Notes: a model not told the origin generated them from the sequence alone. DNA of 64,000 bases from Pinibacter aurantiacus (GCF_019130065.1 NZ_JAHSPG010000017.1:1-64000), one strand, 5' to 3'; positions 27,116 through 37,160 are shown, counted from the stretch's first letter. Made by a program: numbers and translations.

Positions 27116-29731
27116 TTACTTCACTGGTTCTTTCACATCATTTCTAAAGACCACTACTCCATCAAATACATCGACCAGAACCGGATGCGTTTTGTCTACA
27201 TCGCCGGCGAGTAATCTCTTACTCAGCGGGTTTACGATTTCTTTTTGAATGAGCCTTTTCAAAGGCCTTGCACCAAACTGAGGATCGTAACCTTGTTCAG
27301 CAAGGTATTCCAACGCATAGTCACTAAATTCAAGATCTACGCCGCTTTGAGCGACCAGTTTTTTCAAACCGTTCAGCTGGATCTTCACAATTCCTTTGAT
27401 GTTGTTTTTCAACAACGGATGGAACATGATGATCTCGTCCACACGGTTCAGGAATTCAGGTCTTATTGTTTGCTTCAACAGATCCATTACTTCGTCTCTC
27501 GTTTTCTCAACCAGATCATCTATGTTTCTTTCGTTCACATCTTCGAAGTTGGCCTGTATCAGGTGGCTACCAATGTTGCTTGTCATAATGATGATGGTGT
27601 TTTTGAAATCCACCACGCGGCCTTTATTGTCCGTGAGGCGGCCATCATCCAGCACCTGCAACATGATGTTCCAAACATCCGGGTGAGCCTTTTCAATTTC
27701 ATCCAGCAATACCACACTGTAAGGTTTGCGTCGCACGGCTTCCGTTAGTTGTCCGCCTTCATCATAACCCACATAACCCGGAGGCGCACCAACAAGGCGG
27801 CTCACAGCATGTTTTTCCTGGTACTCGCTCATGTCTATACGCGTCATCATGTGCTCGTCGTCAAACAGGTAATCTGCCAATGCTTTTGCCAACTCTGTTT
27901 TACCAACACCTGTTGTACCAAGGAAAATAAATGATCCTATCGGTTTTTTAGGATCGTGCAATCCGGCACGGCTCCTTCTTATAGCATCCGCCACAGCGGT
28001 GATTGCTTCTTCCTGTCCTACCACACGCTTATGCAATTCATCTTCCAGGTTCAGCAATTTTTCACGCTCTCCCTGCATCATTCTTGATACAGGAATGCCC
28101 GTAGCTTTTGCAACACTTTCAGCAATGTCATCGGCATCCACTTCCTCTTTCATCAGTCTTGAATGCTGGCTGATGGTATTCAATTCATCCGTGAATTGCT
28201 GAATCAGTTTTTCCTGTTCTTTCACTTTGCCGTACCGTATTTCGGCCACTTTACCATAATCACCTTCACGTTCTGCACGATCTGCTGCCAGCTTCAGGTT
28301 TTCCACTTCTGCTTTCGCATTTTGCACTTTCTCCACAAGGTCTTTTTCTTCCTTCCACTTAGCTTTATAAGTATCGCGTTCTACGGAAAGATTAGCTATT
28401 TCCGTATTCAGCTCTTTTAATTTTTCTTCGTCGTTCTCGCGTTTGATCGCTTCCCTTTCAATTTCCAACTGACGGATTTGTCTTTCCAGTTTATCCAGCT
28501 CTTCCGGCATGGAATTCATTTCCAGCCTCAGTTTTGCGGCACTTTCATCTATCAAGTCGATTGCCTTGTCTGGTAAAAAACGATCTGTTATATAACGGTT
28601 GGATAATTCAACCGCTGCAATGATCGCTTCGTCTTTAATGCGCACATGGTGGTGCGTTTCGTATTTGTCTTTAATGCCTCTGAGGATGGAAATTGCATCT
28701 TCCACAGTAGGCTCGTCGATCATGACTTTTTGGAAACGACGCTCCAGCGCCTTGTCCTTTTCAAAATATTTTTGGTATTCGTTCAGCGTTGTGGCGCCTA
28801 TTGCTCTCAGTTCACCACGGGCCAAAGCTGGTTTCAAAATGTTGGCCGCGTCCATCGCGCCTTCGCCACCACCGGCACCCACGAGGGTGTGAATTTCATC
28901 GATAAACAAAAGGATTTCACCATCGCTTGTGCTTACCTCTTTTACAACACCTTTCAATCTTTCTTCAAACTCTCCTTTATATTTTGCGCCCGCGATCAAC
29001 TGACCCATATCGAGTGCATAAATGATCTTGCTTTTTAAGTTTTCGGGCACGTCGCCATTTACTATGCGCATTGCCAAACCTTCTGCTATCGCGGTTTTAC
29101 CAACACCTGGTTCACCTACGAGCAGTGGATTGTTTTTAGAACGGCGCGACAAAATGTGCAGCGTTCTTCTAATTTCTTCATCGCGACCGATAACAGGATC
29201 AAGTTTTCCCTGGCGACCAAGTTCATTAAGGTTCTTTGCGTATTTGTTCAAAGTGTTGAACTGCGATTCCTGCGTTTGGGAATTAACGGTTGATCCCTTG
29301 CGTAGATCTTTGACTGCCGCGATCAAACCTTTTTCTGTAAGCCCTGCGTCTTTCAGCAGTTTTGCAGTATTGTCATTGCCTTGCAAAATGGCGAGCAACA
29401 GATGCTCGACACTTACAAATTCATCGCCAAAAGTTTTTAGATTGGCGCCGGCACGCAACACTACATTGTTAGCGTCTTTGCTAATGGATTGCGCGGGTTC
29501 GCCGCCCTGCATTTTAGGCAATCGCTGAATGCTTTCATTCAGCTTTGTTTCTACGTGGTTTATGTTTACGTTGTTTTTCTTCAACAGGAACTCCACGGGG
29601 GATTCCTGGTCCCTCAATAAAGCCTGCAGCAAATGCTCGGTTTCAATGTTTGGATTGTTGTCGTTAAATGCCAATTGTTGCGCCTGGGCAATTGCTTCCT
29701 GTGCTTTAATAGTAAAATTGTTCAAATTCAT
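27116..29731 (-). CDS. clpB: ATP-dependent disaggregase ClpB
   Basis: A Hsp100 chaperone that extracts polypeptides from aggregates together with DnaK. From ATG 29731 ([18 protein letters not shown]) the protein has 871 residues, typical of ClpB. It has two Clp_N repeats (1-150), a first AAA+ domain with Walker [10 protein letters not shown] (about 203) and Walker [11 protein letters not shown], the coiled-coil middle domain (about 400-530; [16 protein letters not shown]), a second AAA+ domain with [10 protein letters not shown] and [14 protein letters not shown], and the C-terminal D2-small domain. The in-frame ATG at 29791 would add 20 residues of no family likeness, so I reject it. Heat regulation cannot be read from the upstream DNA. 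Confidence 0.97.
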   Translation of the reverse strand: MNLNNFTIKAQEAIAQAQQLAFNDNNPNIETEHLLQALLRDQESPVEFLLKKNNVNINHVETKLNESIQRLPKMQGGEPAQSISKDANNVVLRAGANLKTFGDEFVSVEHLLLAILQGNDNTAKLLKDAGLTEKGLIAAVKDLRKGSTVNSQTQESQFNTLNKYAKNLNELGRQGKLDPVIGRDEEIRRTLHILSRRSKNNPLLVGEPGVGKTAIAEGLAMRIVNGDVPENLKSKIIYALDMGQLIAGAKYKGEFEERLKGVVKEVSTSDGEILLFIDEIHTLVGAGGGEGAMDAANILKPALARGELRAIGATTLNEYQKYFEKDKALERRFQKVMIDEPTVEDAISILRGIKDKYETHHHVRIKDEAIIAAVELSNRYITDRFLPDKAIDLIDESAAKLRLEMNSMPEELDKLERQIRQLEIEREAIKRENDEEKLKELNTEIANLSVERDTYKAKWKEEKDLVEKVQNAKAEVENLKLAADRAEREGDYGKVAEIRYGKVKEQEKLIQQFTDELNTISQHSRLMKEEVDADDIAESVAKATGIPVSRMMQGEREKLLNLEDELHKRVVGQEEAITAVADAIRRSRAGLHDPKKPIGSFIFLGTTGVGKTELAKALADYLFDDEHMMTRIDMSEYQEKHAVSRLVGAPPGYVGYDEGGQLTEAVRRKPYSVVLLDEIEKAHPDVWNIMLQVLDDGRLTDNKGRVVDFKNTIIIMTSNIGSHLIQANFEDVNERNIDDLVEKTRDEVMDLLKQTIRPEFLNRVDEIIMFHPLLKNNIKGIVKIQLNGLKKLVAQSGVDLEFSDYALEYLAEQGYDPQFGARPLKRLIQKEIVNPLSKRLLAGDVDKTHPVLVDVFDGVVVFRNDVKEPVK

Positions 29732-29802
29732 AACCTTTCTGTTTTTGGGGCCGCTAATGTTTGGATTTTCCGACCGGATAGCCGGAAGCATGAGCGGTTT
29801 TT

Positions 29803-29921
29803 TCGTGAATGGTCAATTGCGTACGTGAATCGTCAAACGTGAATCGTGAATGGGTGGTCGATAATGTTAGAGAATGATAAACATGAACCATATTCACGAT
29901 TCACGTTTCACCTTTCACGAT
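29803..29921. repeat. Inverted repeat element, family G (copy G1)
   Basis: Left part iterates GTGAATCGTGAATGG; right part 29890-29921 reads TTCACGATTCACGTTTCACC. It lies between divergent genes (clpB and a serine hydrolase), so it cannot be a terminator for both. A second copy is at 51345-51470. Confidence 0.82.
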
Positions 29922-30045
29922 ATTCAAAAAAACATGCCAATCAGCTGATTTTCACATTTGATTTACATACTTTTAAATTGATCAACACGTTCTTTGTTTA
30001 TCAAAAAACATACAACAAAAAGAAAGGTTTTAATCCCCAGTAAAT

Positions 30046-31128
30046 ATGTCACAAAAATCACACAACATGCGACGTTATTGCAGTGCAGCATTGATTTTCA
30101 TGCTATTTTTTCAGCTTGCCAGTGCCCAGACCAAACCCAAAAAGGATGCGCCGCTTCCATCACCCTATAACTTTTCAGCGCTTGATGATGCCATCAAAAG
30201 CAATCAAAAGGTACTTGGCGAAAATTCTGTGGTGCTTATTTATAAGGACAGCCTTATTTACAGAACTGTGACCGGGGAAATGAAGGAAGATGCACAGGAA
30301 CCGATCGCCAGTTGCAGCAAATGGCTTACGGCCGCTGTAGTGATGACATTTGTGGATGAAGGAAAAATTTCATTGGATGACGAAATGAGCAAATACATTT
30401 CTTCTTTTAGTGCTTACAGTAAGGGAAACATTCGCATAAAAGATTGTCTCTCACAAACAACCGGAATTGAATCCGATAAAAGCGTGCTTGCTCGTATTGC
30501 CGAGAAGAAAAAATATACTTCGTTGGAAGATGAAGTGAATGCGATTGCTGCAAAAAAAGACATTGTAGACAGACCGGGTAAACAATTTTTTTACGGAAAC
30601 GTGGGTTTGGATGTCGCAGCAAGGGTATGTGAGATTGTAGCTAAAAAGCCTTTTGAAAGATTGGTTAAGGAAAGAATAACCGGACCGCTTGGTATGCGCA
30701 AAACAACTTTTACGGACGACAACGGAAATGCAGTGGATCCTTCGGGCGGAGCGAAATCTTCTGCGAAAGATTACCTCATATTTCAGGAAATGTTGCTGAA
30801 CAAAGGCATGTACAACGGCAAACGTATTTTATCGGAAGAATCTGTTGCGCTCATGTGCAAAGCCTACACCACTCCCGAAATGATCAAATACGCTCCTAAA
30901 GTGGCGCAAGGTTACAACTACGCGCTGGGTGCATGGGTGCAGGAAGCGGATGAAAGCGGCAAACCAACCGTGTTGGCTTGCCCCGGCCTGTTCGGTACAT
31001 GGCCCTTTATCGACCTCAAAAGACATTACGCCTGCATCATCTTCACCAAAAGCCTTCTCGGCGAGCAAAAAAGAGACGTGTATTTGCAGTTTAAGGAGGT
31101 GATTGATCAAGCGCTTGATAGTAAATAG
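30046..31128 (+). CDS. Secreted serine hydrolase, beta-lactamase fold
   Basis: A 360-residue protein with a signal peptide ending near LASAQ (residue 28). M8 is an alternative start that would give a more usual signal length. SxxK is S89-C-S-K92 and YxN is Y183-G-N185. The third motif region reads ACPGLFGTWPFIDL where relatives have HxG-FGT, so His is replaced by Cys. Substitution at this position is tolerated in esterase-like members. It is a paralogue, not a close duplicate, of the protein at 8065. The substrate is unknown. Confidence 0.9.
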   Translation: MSQKSHNMRRYCSAALIFMLFFQLASAQTKPKKDAPLPSPYNFSALDDAIKSNQKVLGENSVVLIYKDSLIYRTVTGEMKEDAQEPIASCSKWLTAAVVMTFVDEGKISLDDEMSKYISSFSAYSKGNIRIKDCLSQTTGIESDKSVLARIAEKKKYTSLEDEVNAIAAKKDIVDRPGKQFFYGNVGLDVAARVCEIVAKKPFERLVKERITGPLGMRKTTFTDDNGNAVDPSGGAKSSAKDYLIFQEMLLNKGMYNGKRILSEESVALMCKAYTTPEMIKYAPKVAQGYNYALGAWVQEADESGKPTVLACPGLFGTWPFIDLKRHYACIIFTKSLLGEQKRDVYLQFKEVIDQALDSK

Positions 31129-31138
31129 ACCGTTATCG

Positions 31139-31272
31139 AATTAATAATTAATAATTAGTAATTAATAGCGTGTCATCCATTCAATTGTAGTTGTCCTGTC
31201 TGTTGGACAATCATGCACATCATTTGCAATTTGAGTGTAACACTATTAATTACTAATTATTAATTATTAATT
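31139..31272. repeat. Inverted repeat element, family D (copy D1)
   Basis: The AT-only left arm 31139-31169 iterates AATTAATAATTAGTAATTAA; right arm 31239-31272 is complementary. The same arms occur around 41230-41333 in the kdp operon. Confidence 0.85.
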
Positions 31273-31323
31273 CTCCAAAGTCGTGGCACAACTTTTAATG
31301 CTTACACTCCAAATAGCTGTGTC

Positions 31324-31833
31324 ATGAAAAAAGAACCGACAAAAGCACCGGATACAAGCGATAACAGATTGGCGGATAAATATGCGGGTAAAGATTTACC
31401 CGATAGTGAAAAAGACAGGAAGGAAATGGAGGAAGAAGAAACAACTATCGACTTGCCGGACGTGAAAGATATACCGGGTCAGGAACATGTACATGTGCCG
31501 CACTTTAGAGAATTTGGAGATACAACGATTTCGTCCAAAGATGAAGAAGGTGGAGATCTTTTTGATGAAGAGGAAGAAGATGCAGACGATGAAAGCAACG
31601 TGAGTGAAACCGAGCGAAAACTCTTGCAAAAAGCAGCGGTTCAAACACCCGGAGACGAAGATGAGGCTGCCGTCCGTGCCGCAGCACTCGACCGTACCGA
31701 TGAAGAAGGAACCCCGTTAGAAGAATCAAATCTTGTGAAGGATCGTTTTGGTGAGGACCTCGATCTTCCGGAAGCAGAAGAAGTCACAGATGAGGATGAA
31801 ACTGCGGAAGATGATGAAGAAGAGGATATTTAG
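31324..31833 (+). CDS. Highly acidic low-complexity protein
   Basis: A 169-residue protein in which Asp and Glu dominate (runs such as DLFDEEEEDADDE and the C-terminal EDDEEEDI). No hydrophobic core, signal or known domain was seen, so it is probably disordered and cytosolic. Such proteins can act as chaperones for basic partners or as counter-ion buffers, but nothing here shows which. It has its own terminator. Codon use is ordinary for the window. Confidence 0.78.
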   Translation: MKKEPTKAPDTSDNRLADKYAGKDLPDSEKDRKEMEEEETTIDLPDVKDIPGQEHVHVPHFREFGDTTISSKDEEGGDLFDEEEEDADDESNVSETERKLLQKAAVQTPGDEDEAAVRAAALDRTDEEGTPLEESNLVKDRFGEDLDLPEAEEVTDEDETAEDDEEEDI

Positions 31834-31851
31834 ACTCGCAATAGGAAAATA

Positions 31852-31880
31852 AGATGCGGCTTTCGGGCCGCATTCTTATT
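31852..31880 (+). terminator. Rho-independent terminator
   Basis: ATGCGGC (31854-31860), loop TTTCGG, GCCGCAT (31867-31873), then TCTTATTT; about 20 bp after the stop codon of the acidic protein. Confidence 0.8.
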
Positions 31881-31901
31881 TGGGGGATGTTTCGTTGCTG
31901 T

Positions 31902-32014
31902 AGAGACGCATTTTCATGCGTCTCTAGCATTCGTTGGGTGTTGCAGGAGACGCATTTTCATGCGTCTCTAGCATTTCGTTGGGTGTTGCAGGAGACGCAT
32001 TTTCATGCGTCTCT
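31902..32014. repeat. Three tandem copies of a family E hairpin
   Basis: Each copy is AGACGCATTTTCATGCGTCT, a near-perfect hairpin. Copies start near 31904, 31949 and 31993 and are joined by a repeated linker (CGTTGGGTGTTGCAGG). The third copy contains the TAG stop codon of the minus-strand response-regulator gene. A variant copy is at 54250-54273. Confidence 0.92.
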
Positions 32015-33353
32015 ACGGGTGTGAAATGCCGTATTCTTCCATCTTTCTGTACAACGTTGTTAGTCCTATATTTAGCAGCTCCGCTGTTTTTGTTTTGTTG
32101 CCTTTCGTAATTGCAAGCACTTTTTGAATGTGCAGTTTTTCAACATCATTCAATGATAGCGGTGATGCGCTTTGTGTATGTGGATGCGTCATTTCAAAAG
32201 GTAGATCATCTATCGTAATTTGATGTGTGTCGCAAAGAATGCAGGCTCGCTCGATTACATTTCTCAACTCGCGGATATTTCCTTTCCAACGATAATTTTT
32301 TAACAACAACAATGCATCTTTCTGTATGCCTTTGATGATCTTTTTTGTTTTAGCAGCAAATCTTTGAATGAAAAAACTTGTCAGCGCTTCGATGTCTTCT
32401 ACCCTTTCGTTGAGTGATGGAATATTGATGACGAACGTGGCGAGCCTGTAAAACAGATCGGCACGAAAACCTTGCGCATCTATTTCTTTTTGCAGATCGC
32501 GATTGGTAGCTGCGACTATGCGTACATCGACTGTTAATGGTTTTGTTTCGCCAAGTTTTGTGAAGGTTTGCGTTTCCAATACACGCAATAATTTTGCCTG
32601 CAATTCAACGGGCATTTCTCCTATTTCGTCAAGAAACAAGGTGCCCAAATGTGCTTCTTCAAAAAGTCCTTTTTTATCCTTGTCAGCACCGGTGAATGCC
32701 CCTTTTTTATGTCCGAACAATTCGCTTTCCAGCAGTTCTTTGGGGAAAGCACTGCAGTTAATTGCGACGAAATTTTTATTCTTTCTATTGCTGCTATAAT
32801 GGATGGATTGCGCAAACAACTCTTTGCCTACGCCCGTTTCGCCGGTTATTAAAACAGTGGTGTCAGTGCCTGCCACTTTTTTCGCCAACTTAATGACATT
32901 CTGAATTGCGGGCGAGTTGCCTATGATCTGCTCAAAACTGTAATGATCATTCAGCTTTGCCTGCAAGCTGTACACCTGCTTTTGCAACTGCACTTTATCC
33001 ACGGCGCGGCTTAGTGCAGGAATGATTTTATCGTTGTCATCGCCTTTTACAAAATAATCAAAGGCACCACGCTTCATGGCTTCAATACCGTCGTGAATGG
33101 TTGCAAATGCAGTCATGACAATAATTTCAGCCGCCGGCAAGTATTTTTTTGCTTCCGGCACAAGGTCGATGCCGTTGCCATCAGGCAGTTTCACGTCGGT
33201 GAGAATGATGTCGATCTCAGCGTGCTTCTGCATCAACTGCAGCCCCGTTTTGTAATCCTCAGCCTGTATTACGTGATATCCCTCCAGTCCAATTATGCGT
33301 GCAAACAAGTGCCGTAGTTTCTCTTCGTCGTCGATTAATAGTATGGTTGACAT
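32013..33353 (-). CDS. NtrC-family sigma-54-dependent response regulator
   Basis: A 446-residue regulator with three domains. The receiver (1-120) has phosphoacceptor D53 in LTDVKLPDGNG and K103. The AAA+ domain has Walker A GETGVGKE (171-178), the sigma-54-contact loop GAFTGA (218-223) and Walker B LFLDE (239-243). The C-terminal Fis-type helix-turn-helix (about 405-446) contains KGNKTKTAELLNIGLTTLYRKM. It activates sigma-54 promoters after phosphorylation. It lies downstream of the kdp cluster, separated by one opposing gene, and no KdpE is present, so pairing with the kinase at 34314 is a reasonable inference. Its stop codon is supplied by a family E repeat. Confidence 0.95.
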   Translation of the reverse strand: MSTILLIDDEEKLRHLFARIIGLEGYHVIQAEDYKTGLQLMQKHAEIDIILTDVKLPDGNGIDLVPEAKKYLPAAEIIVMTAFATIHDGIEAMKRGAFDYFVKGDDNDKIIPALSRAVDKVQLQKQVYSLQAKLNDHYSFEQIIGNSPAIQNVIKLAKKVAGTDTTVLITGETGVGKELFAQSIHYSSNRKNKNFVAINCSAFPKELLESELFGHKKGAFTGADKDKKGLFEEAHLGTLFLDEIGEMPVELQAKLLRVLETQTFTKLGETKPLTVDVRIVAATNRDLQKEIDAQGFRADLFYRLATFVINIPSLNERVEDIEALTSFFIQRFAAKTKKIIKGIQKDALLLLKNYRWKGNIRELRNVIERACILCDTHQITIDDLPFEMTHPHTQSASPLSLNDVEKLHIQKVLAITKGNKTKTAELLNIGLTTLYRKMEEYGISHP

Positions 33354-33363
33354 AGTCCAAAAC

Positions 33364-33601
33364 TAATTTGAAAATTTGAAGATTTGAAAATTTGAAAATG
33401 AAGGGAGGCTGAACGCTCAAAGCCTAACGCTAAGCTGCTCAATAGAATTCCAGTAGTTGAAGAGTGCGACGCAACAAAGGTTCAATCAGGGATCGGATGC
33501 CCGGCCAATAATTGAATAACTAAATAAACGAGTAATCGATTTCCTGAGGACCTGACCGACCTAAAGAATTTTCAAATTTTCAAATTTCCACATCTTCAAA
33601 T
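33364..33601. repeat. Inverted repeat element, family A (copy A4), compound
   Basis: Left arm 33364-33402 and right arm 33565-33601 flank an unusually long 160-bp centre. The centre includes TGAAGAGTGCGACGCAAC (33458-33475), which recurs with one change at 45502-45519. It lies between divergent genes. Confidence 0.8.
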
Positions 33602-33647
33602 AGCCCGCCCCCCCGGCACGATTTTTTTAGTGGTTTAGTAAACGGAG

Positions 33648-34079
33648 ATGAAGATATATCTACTGTGTTTGATGACTTTATTGACATTCATTTCTCAACG
33701 AAAAACCGAAAAATCCGGCTCATTAAAAGTGACCCTGGCTGGGATGCGAAACGACAAAGGAACCGTATTGGTTGGGTTGTATAAGACGGAAGACGGATTT
33801 CCGTTTAACGCTGTAAAGGCCTTTAAAGGTGCGAAGGCTGAGATTAAGGACGGAAACGCAGAGGTGGATTTTGAGGATGTTCCTTCAGGAGTGTTTGCCA
33901 TAGCTGCATTACATGATGAAGATAATAACATGCAAATGGCAAGAAAACCAAACGGTTTGCCCAACGAAGAATATGGATTTTCGAACGATGCGAAAGCAAC
34001 ATTCGGGCCTCCAACATTCGACAAGGCCAGCTTTGAACATACTGGCGATCAGGTCATTTCTATTAAGATGAAAATTTGA
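33648..34079 (+). CDS. DUF2141 family secreted protein
   Basis: A 143-residue protein with an N-terminal hydrophobic signal (about 1-18). The mature part has the DUF2141 pattern: GSLKVTLAGMRNDKGTVLVGLY at the start, EVDFEDVPSGVFAIAALHDEDNN in the middle, and GLPNEEYGFSNDAK...FGPPTFDKASF near the end. Family members are small periplasmic or surface beta-sandwich proteins of unknown role. It lies on the opposite strand between the response regulator and the histidine kinase genes and so interrupts the minus-strand kdp unit. Confidence 0.9.
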   Translation: MKIYLLCLMTLLTFISQRKTEKSGSLKVTLAGMRNDKGTVLVGLYKTEDGFPFNAVKAFKGAKAEIKDGNAEVDFEDVPSGVFAIAALHDEDNNMQMARKPNGLPNEEYGFSNDAKATFGPPTFDKASFEHTGDQVISIKMKI

Positions 34080-34156
34080 TGGTAACTATTATTAGCGGAG
34101 CTTTTGTCCAAGATGTGTAGTTTGATAGCGCTAATAATACTTTAATGACCGTGCCG

Positions 34157-34204
34157 TAAAACGAAGGGAGAAAGCCCGAGGGGCTGGTATTCCTTCGTTT
34201 TTTT
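34157..34204 (+). terminator. Rho-independent terminator, compound stem
   Basis: AAACGAAGG pairs with CCTTCGTTT (34192-34200) and an inner AGCCC/GGGCT pair extends it; a run of T follows. It lies about 80 bp after the DUF2141 stop codon. Confidence 0.8.
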
Positions 34205-34306
34205 AATAACTGAATAACTGAATGACTGAATAACTGAGTAGTAGAACGTCGTAGAGACTTTCCAAATATCAGCATTCAGTTATTCAGTCATTCAGTTATT
34301 CAGTTA
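34204..34306. repeat. Inverted repeat element, family C (short copy C2)
   Basis: Left arm 34204-34238 and right arm 34273-34306 of TAACTGAA-type units around a shortened centre that keeps GAGTAGTAGAACGTCGTAGA, similar to the start of the C3 centre. Confidence 0.85.
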
Positions 34307-34313
34307 ATGCTCT

Positions 34314-36008
34314 CTATGCTTTCGGTAACTCAAACGCAAACACGCTTCCCTTTCCTTCTTCGCTCTCTACCCAGATCCTGCCGCCTTGCGAAGTGATGAA
34401 ATCCCTTGCAATGGCCAGTCCCAGGCCGGTGCCGGATTTGATGTCGTCTTTTGTTTTGTAAAATTTTTCAAAGATGCGGCTCTGCTCTTCCGGTGAAATG
34501 CCTTTGCCAAAATCCTGCACGCTAAACTTCACTTTGCCATCGATGCTTTTTATAGCGGTGATGATTTTTGAGGAAGAGGATGAATACCTGATCGCATTAG
34601 TGAGCAAATTGGTCAGCACCCAGGTTGTTTTTTCTGCATCCGCTTTGCAGTACAATTCTTCGTTGCCTTCTTTTATTATTTCAAGGGCGATTTGTTTTTG
34701 TGAGGCCTGCATTTGTACGGACTGCAAGGCAAAGTCAAGCACTTTGTTGACGTTTACCGATTGTATATTCAATCGGATGTTTCCTGTCTCCACCTGCGAG
34801 AGATCGAGCAGCTCTCCCACTATTTTCACCAAACGGTTTTTGTCGTCTTTAATGTGCTCAACCAGTTCCTGCTGTTCATCATTGAGATTGCCGGTACGCT
34901 GATCTTTCAGCAATTTCAATGAGAGGTCAATGGATGCAAGCGGCGTTTTTAATTCGTGTGAAATGGTGGCGATGAAATTCGTTTTCGCCAGGTCAAGTTC
35001 TTTGTATGGTGTGATGTTTTTAAATACGATCACGCGGCCTGTTTTTTGTCCGCCCTGCGTTATGTCATTGATCTCTTTCGTGAAGTAATTTTCCTTGTTT
35101 TCCACTACGATCTTGAAAGGTGTGCCGTTATTTTCCTGCAATAAAAATCTGAACAGATCATTTCTTCTGCTTACTTCTTCCTGCGATTTGTTGATCACGT
35201 CGGCCTCTTTCAAATTCAATAATTGCAATGCCTGTTGATTGGCAAACAGGACCTTTCCACTCACATCAATGCCGAGGCTTGCGTCTTTCATTGTTTGGAT
35301 AACGGTTTCTGCTCTTTGTTTTTCAAACAAAATCGTGGCGAGATTGCTATGCTCGTACTCATCGAGTTTTTCGGCCATTGTATTAAATGCCTGTGCGAGT
35401 TCACCAAATTCATCTTTTCGATTAATGTGCAGGCGGTAGTTGTAATTCTTGTCAGACAAGGCTTTGATCGCTTCATTGAGCTTTGAGATGGGTCCGGAAA
35501 CGTACGATGGAAAATTGGCAAGAAATGTGAACGACAACAGAAAAACCACCGCTCCCAAAACTGTTATAATGGTGATGGCTTTGCTTGCTGTTTGCTGCGC
35601 CTGCTTGTTCTTCCGGTCAATCGCCTGCATGTTGAGTGCTAAAACTTCCTGTATGTGATTTTCTATTTCATTTTTGAGTACGGGAAATTTTTCTTTCGAA
35701 GATCTGAATTCCTCAAAGGCTTTGCGGATATAAGCTGTGGCGGGGGCCTCGCCTACTTCTGTTGCGTTTTTTTCTTCGAGTTGCAGCTGTTGGTCAAATT
35801 TCCGGATGGCATTCGAGTCCTTGTCCATCATTACCAATTGTTGTTGCATAGAGTGACAGTAAGACAAACTTTCATAGTTGTCTTTAAGAATTACGTTGGC
35901 GTCATGACTTAATGCTGTTAAAAAATAGGCGGCTGTTCCTCCTACGATCAACAAGAGTAGAAACAAAAAAGCAACGCCTGTAATTATTTTGGTTCGTAAG
36001 CGATTCAT
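34314..36008 (-). CDS. Membrane histidine kinase (HAMP-PAS-HisKA-HATPase)
   Basis: A 564-residue kinase with two membrane helices (about 8-30 and 145-167) enclosing a periplasmic helical sensor region, HAMP (about 168-220), PAS (about 235-335), HisKA with phosphorylated H351 in ISHELKTPLASI, and a HATPase_c domain with the N-box (LLTNAIRYS), G1 (DFGKGIS) and G2 (GTGLGLAI). It starts inside the last codons of the KdpD-like gene (4-bp ATGA overlap), so the two are translationally coupled. It appears to provide the kinase half missing from that short KdpD. Its cognate regulator is probably the NtrC-type protein at 32013. Confidence 0.95.
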   Translation of the reverse strand: MNRLRTKIITGVAFLFLLLLIVGGTAAYFLTALSHDANVILKDNYESLSYCHSMQQQLVMMDKDSNAIRKFDQQLQLEEKNATEVGEAPATAYIRKAFEEFRSSKEKFPVLKNEIENHIQEVLALNMQAIDRKNKQAQQTASKAITIITVLGAVVFLLSFTFLANFPSYVSGPISKLNEAIKALSDKNYNYRLHINRKDEFGELAQAFNTMAEKLDEYEHSNLATILFEKQRAETVIQTMKDASLGIDVSGKVLFANQQALQLLNLKEADVINKSQEEVSRRNDLFRFLLQENNGTPFKIVVENKENYFTKEINDITQGGQKTGRVIVFKNITPYKELDLAKTNFIATISHELKTPLASIDLSLKLLKDQRTGNLNDEQQELVEHIKDDKNRLVKIVGELLDLSQVETGNIRLNIQSVNVNKVLDFALQSVQMQASQKQIALEIIKEGNEELYCKADAEKTTWVLTNLLTNAIRYSSSSSKIITAIKSIDGKVKFSVQDFGKGISPEEQSRIFEKFYKTKDDIKSGTGLGLAIARDFITSQGGRIWVESEEGKGSVFAFELPKA

Positions 36009-37075
36009 GATAAAATGATAAGATCAATGTCGTTCAATGACAATGTACGGAGTAATTGTTTGAAAACACTTGTTTGTAAAATTATCTGAAATAAGTTCAT
36101 GTGCGGTTTTCCTATGGTAACCGTTGAAACTTTTTTTTTAATGGCTATTTGCATAATCGCTTCTGCAACGTGATCCTCTTTTATCTGTATCACTTCTGCG
36201 CCAAGCTCAGTGGCGTTTTTGAAATTGTTGATGAGGTGCCGTTGTTTGTCCAGCGGTATTTTGTCCATGCTTTCCCGCTTCGTTTGCACATAGAGGACAT
36301 ACCATTTTGAGTTATAGTAAGACGCCAGCCTTGCTGTTTTGCGAATGATCTTTTGCGATGTAAGATGATTGCTGGAAATACACGCCAGGAATCGTTCATG
36401 TCGCAATGATTTGTCGCGGGTTACCTCTACGTCTACTTTTCGCTCTACCTGTCCGGCCACTTCTTTCAGCGCCAGCTCACGCAATTGCAAGATCTTCTCC
36501 GGTTTAAAGAAGTTTTGCAGCGCATGCTGCACTTTGCTGTTATCGTAGATCTTCCCTTCTTTCAATCTTGTGATCAATTCTTCGGCTGTGAGATCTATGT
36601 TCACTACTTCATCCGCTATTTGAAGAATGGTGTCAGGCACTCGTTCTTTTACCTCAATGCCTGTAATGTGATACACCTCTGTATTTATGCTTTCAATGTG
36701 CTGAATATTGATTGCAGTAATAACGTCGATGCCTTCATTTAGAATATCCACCACATCCTGCCAGCGCTTTTCATTCTTGCTTCCGGGAATGTTGGTGTGC
36801 GCCAATTCATCTATAATTGCCACTTGCGGATGAAGCAGCAAAATGGCCTGCACATCCAGTTCATCCAACATTTTTCCTTTGTAGAAAACTTCGCGTCTGG
36901 GAATGATGGGTAGTCCGTCAACCAGCGCTTGTGTTTCCTGTCGCCCATGCGTTTCTATATAGCCGATCTTGACATTTACGCCATTGCGCAACAAGGCATG
37001 AGCTTCCTGCAACATGCGGTAGCTCTTACCCACGCCGGCGCTCATGCCTATGTATATTTTTAGTTTGCCTTTCAA
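36005..37075 (-). CDS. kdpD: Short KdpD-type sensor (KdpD N-domain plus USP domain, no kinase)
   Basis: A 356-residue cytosolic protein holding only the N-terminal part of KdpD. The KdpD domain has Walker A G10-MSAGVGKS18 and Walker B VAIIDE (85-90) followed by LAHTN, and spans about 1-210. A universal-stress-protein fold (about 225-356) follows. The four membrane helices and the kinase domain of classical KdpD (about 900 residues) are absent. The next gene encodes a histidine kinase and overlaps by 4 bp. It lies downstream of the porin gene in the kdp cluster. A nucleotide- or potassium-responsive input to the kinase is inferred. Confidence 0.94.
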   Translation of the reverse strand: MKGKLKIYIGMSAGVGKSYRMLQEAHALLRNGVNVKIGYIETHGRQETQALVDGLPIIPRREVFYKGKMLDELDVQAILLLHPQVAIIDELAHTNIPGSKNEKRWQDVVDILNEGIDVITAINIQHIESINTEVYHITGIEVKERVPDTILQIADEVVNIDLTAEELITRLKEGKIYDNSKVQHALQNFFKPEKILQLRELALKEVAGQVERKVDVEVTRDKSLRHERFLACISSNHLTSQKIIRKTARLASYYNSKWYVLYVQTKRESMDKIPLDKQRHLINNFKNATELGAEVIQIKEDHVAEAIMQIAIKKKVSTVTIGKPHMNLFQIILQTSVFKQLLRTLSLNDIDLIILS

Positions 37076-37080
37076 TGTAG

Positions 37081-37158
37081 TTGAAAATTGAAAATTGAAA
37101 GTTGAAAGTTGAAAGTTGGGAGCAACTTTTTTTACTTTTTACTTTTGATTTTTGACTT
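37081..37158. repeat. Inverted repeat element, family H-like (copy H2)
   Basis: Left arm 37081-37118 iterates TTGAAAATTGAAAGTTGAAA; the right arm (AACTTTTTTTACTTTTTACT) is a degenerate complement. It lies 2 bp from the stop of the porin gene. Confidence 0.65.
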
Positions 37159-37160
37159 GC

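Noticed and set aside
29732..29791. Upstream ATG for clpB
   Set aside because: The 20 extra residues lack likeness to ClpB, whose usual N-terminus is [13 protein letters not shown].
31902..32014. Three repeats spaced by about 22 bp, superficially like a CRISPR array
   Set aside because: The spacers are identical linkers, the repeats are full hairpins of the GTAGAGAC type seen singly elsewhere, and no cas gene is present.
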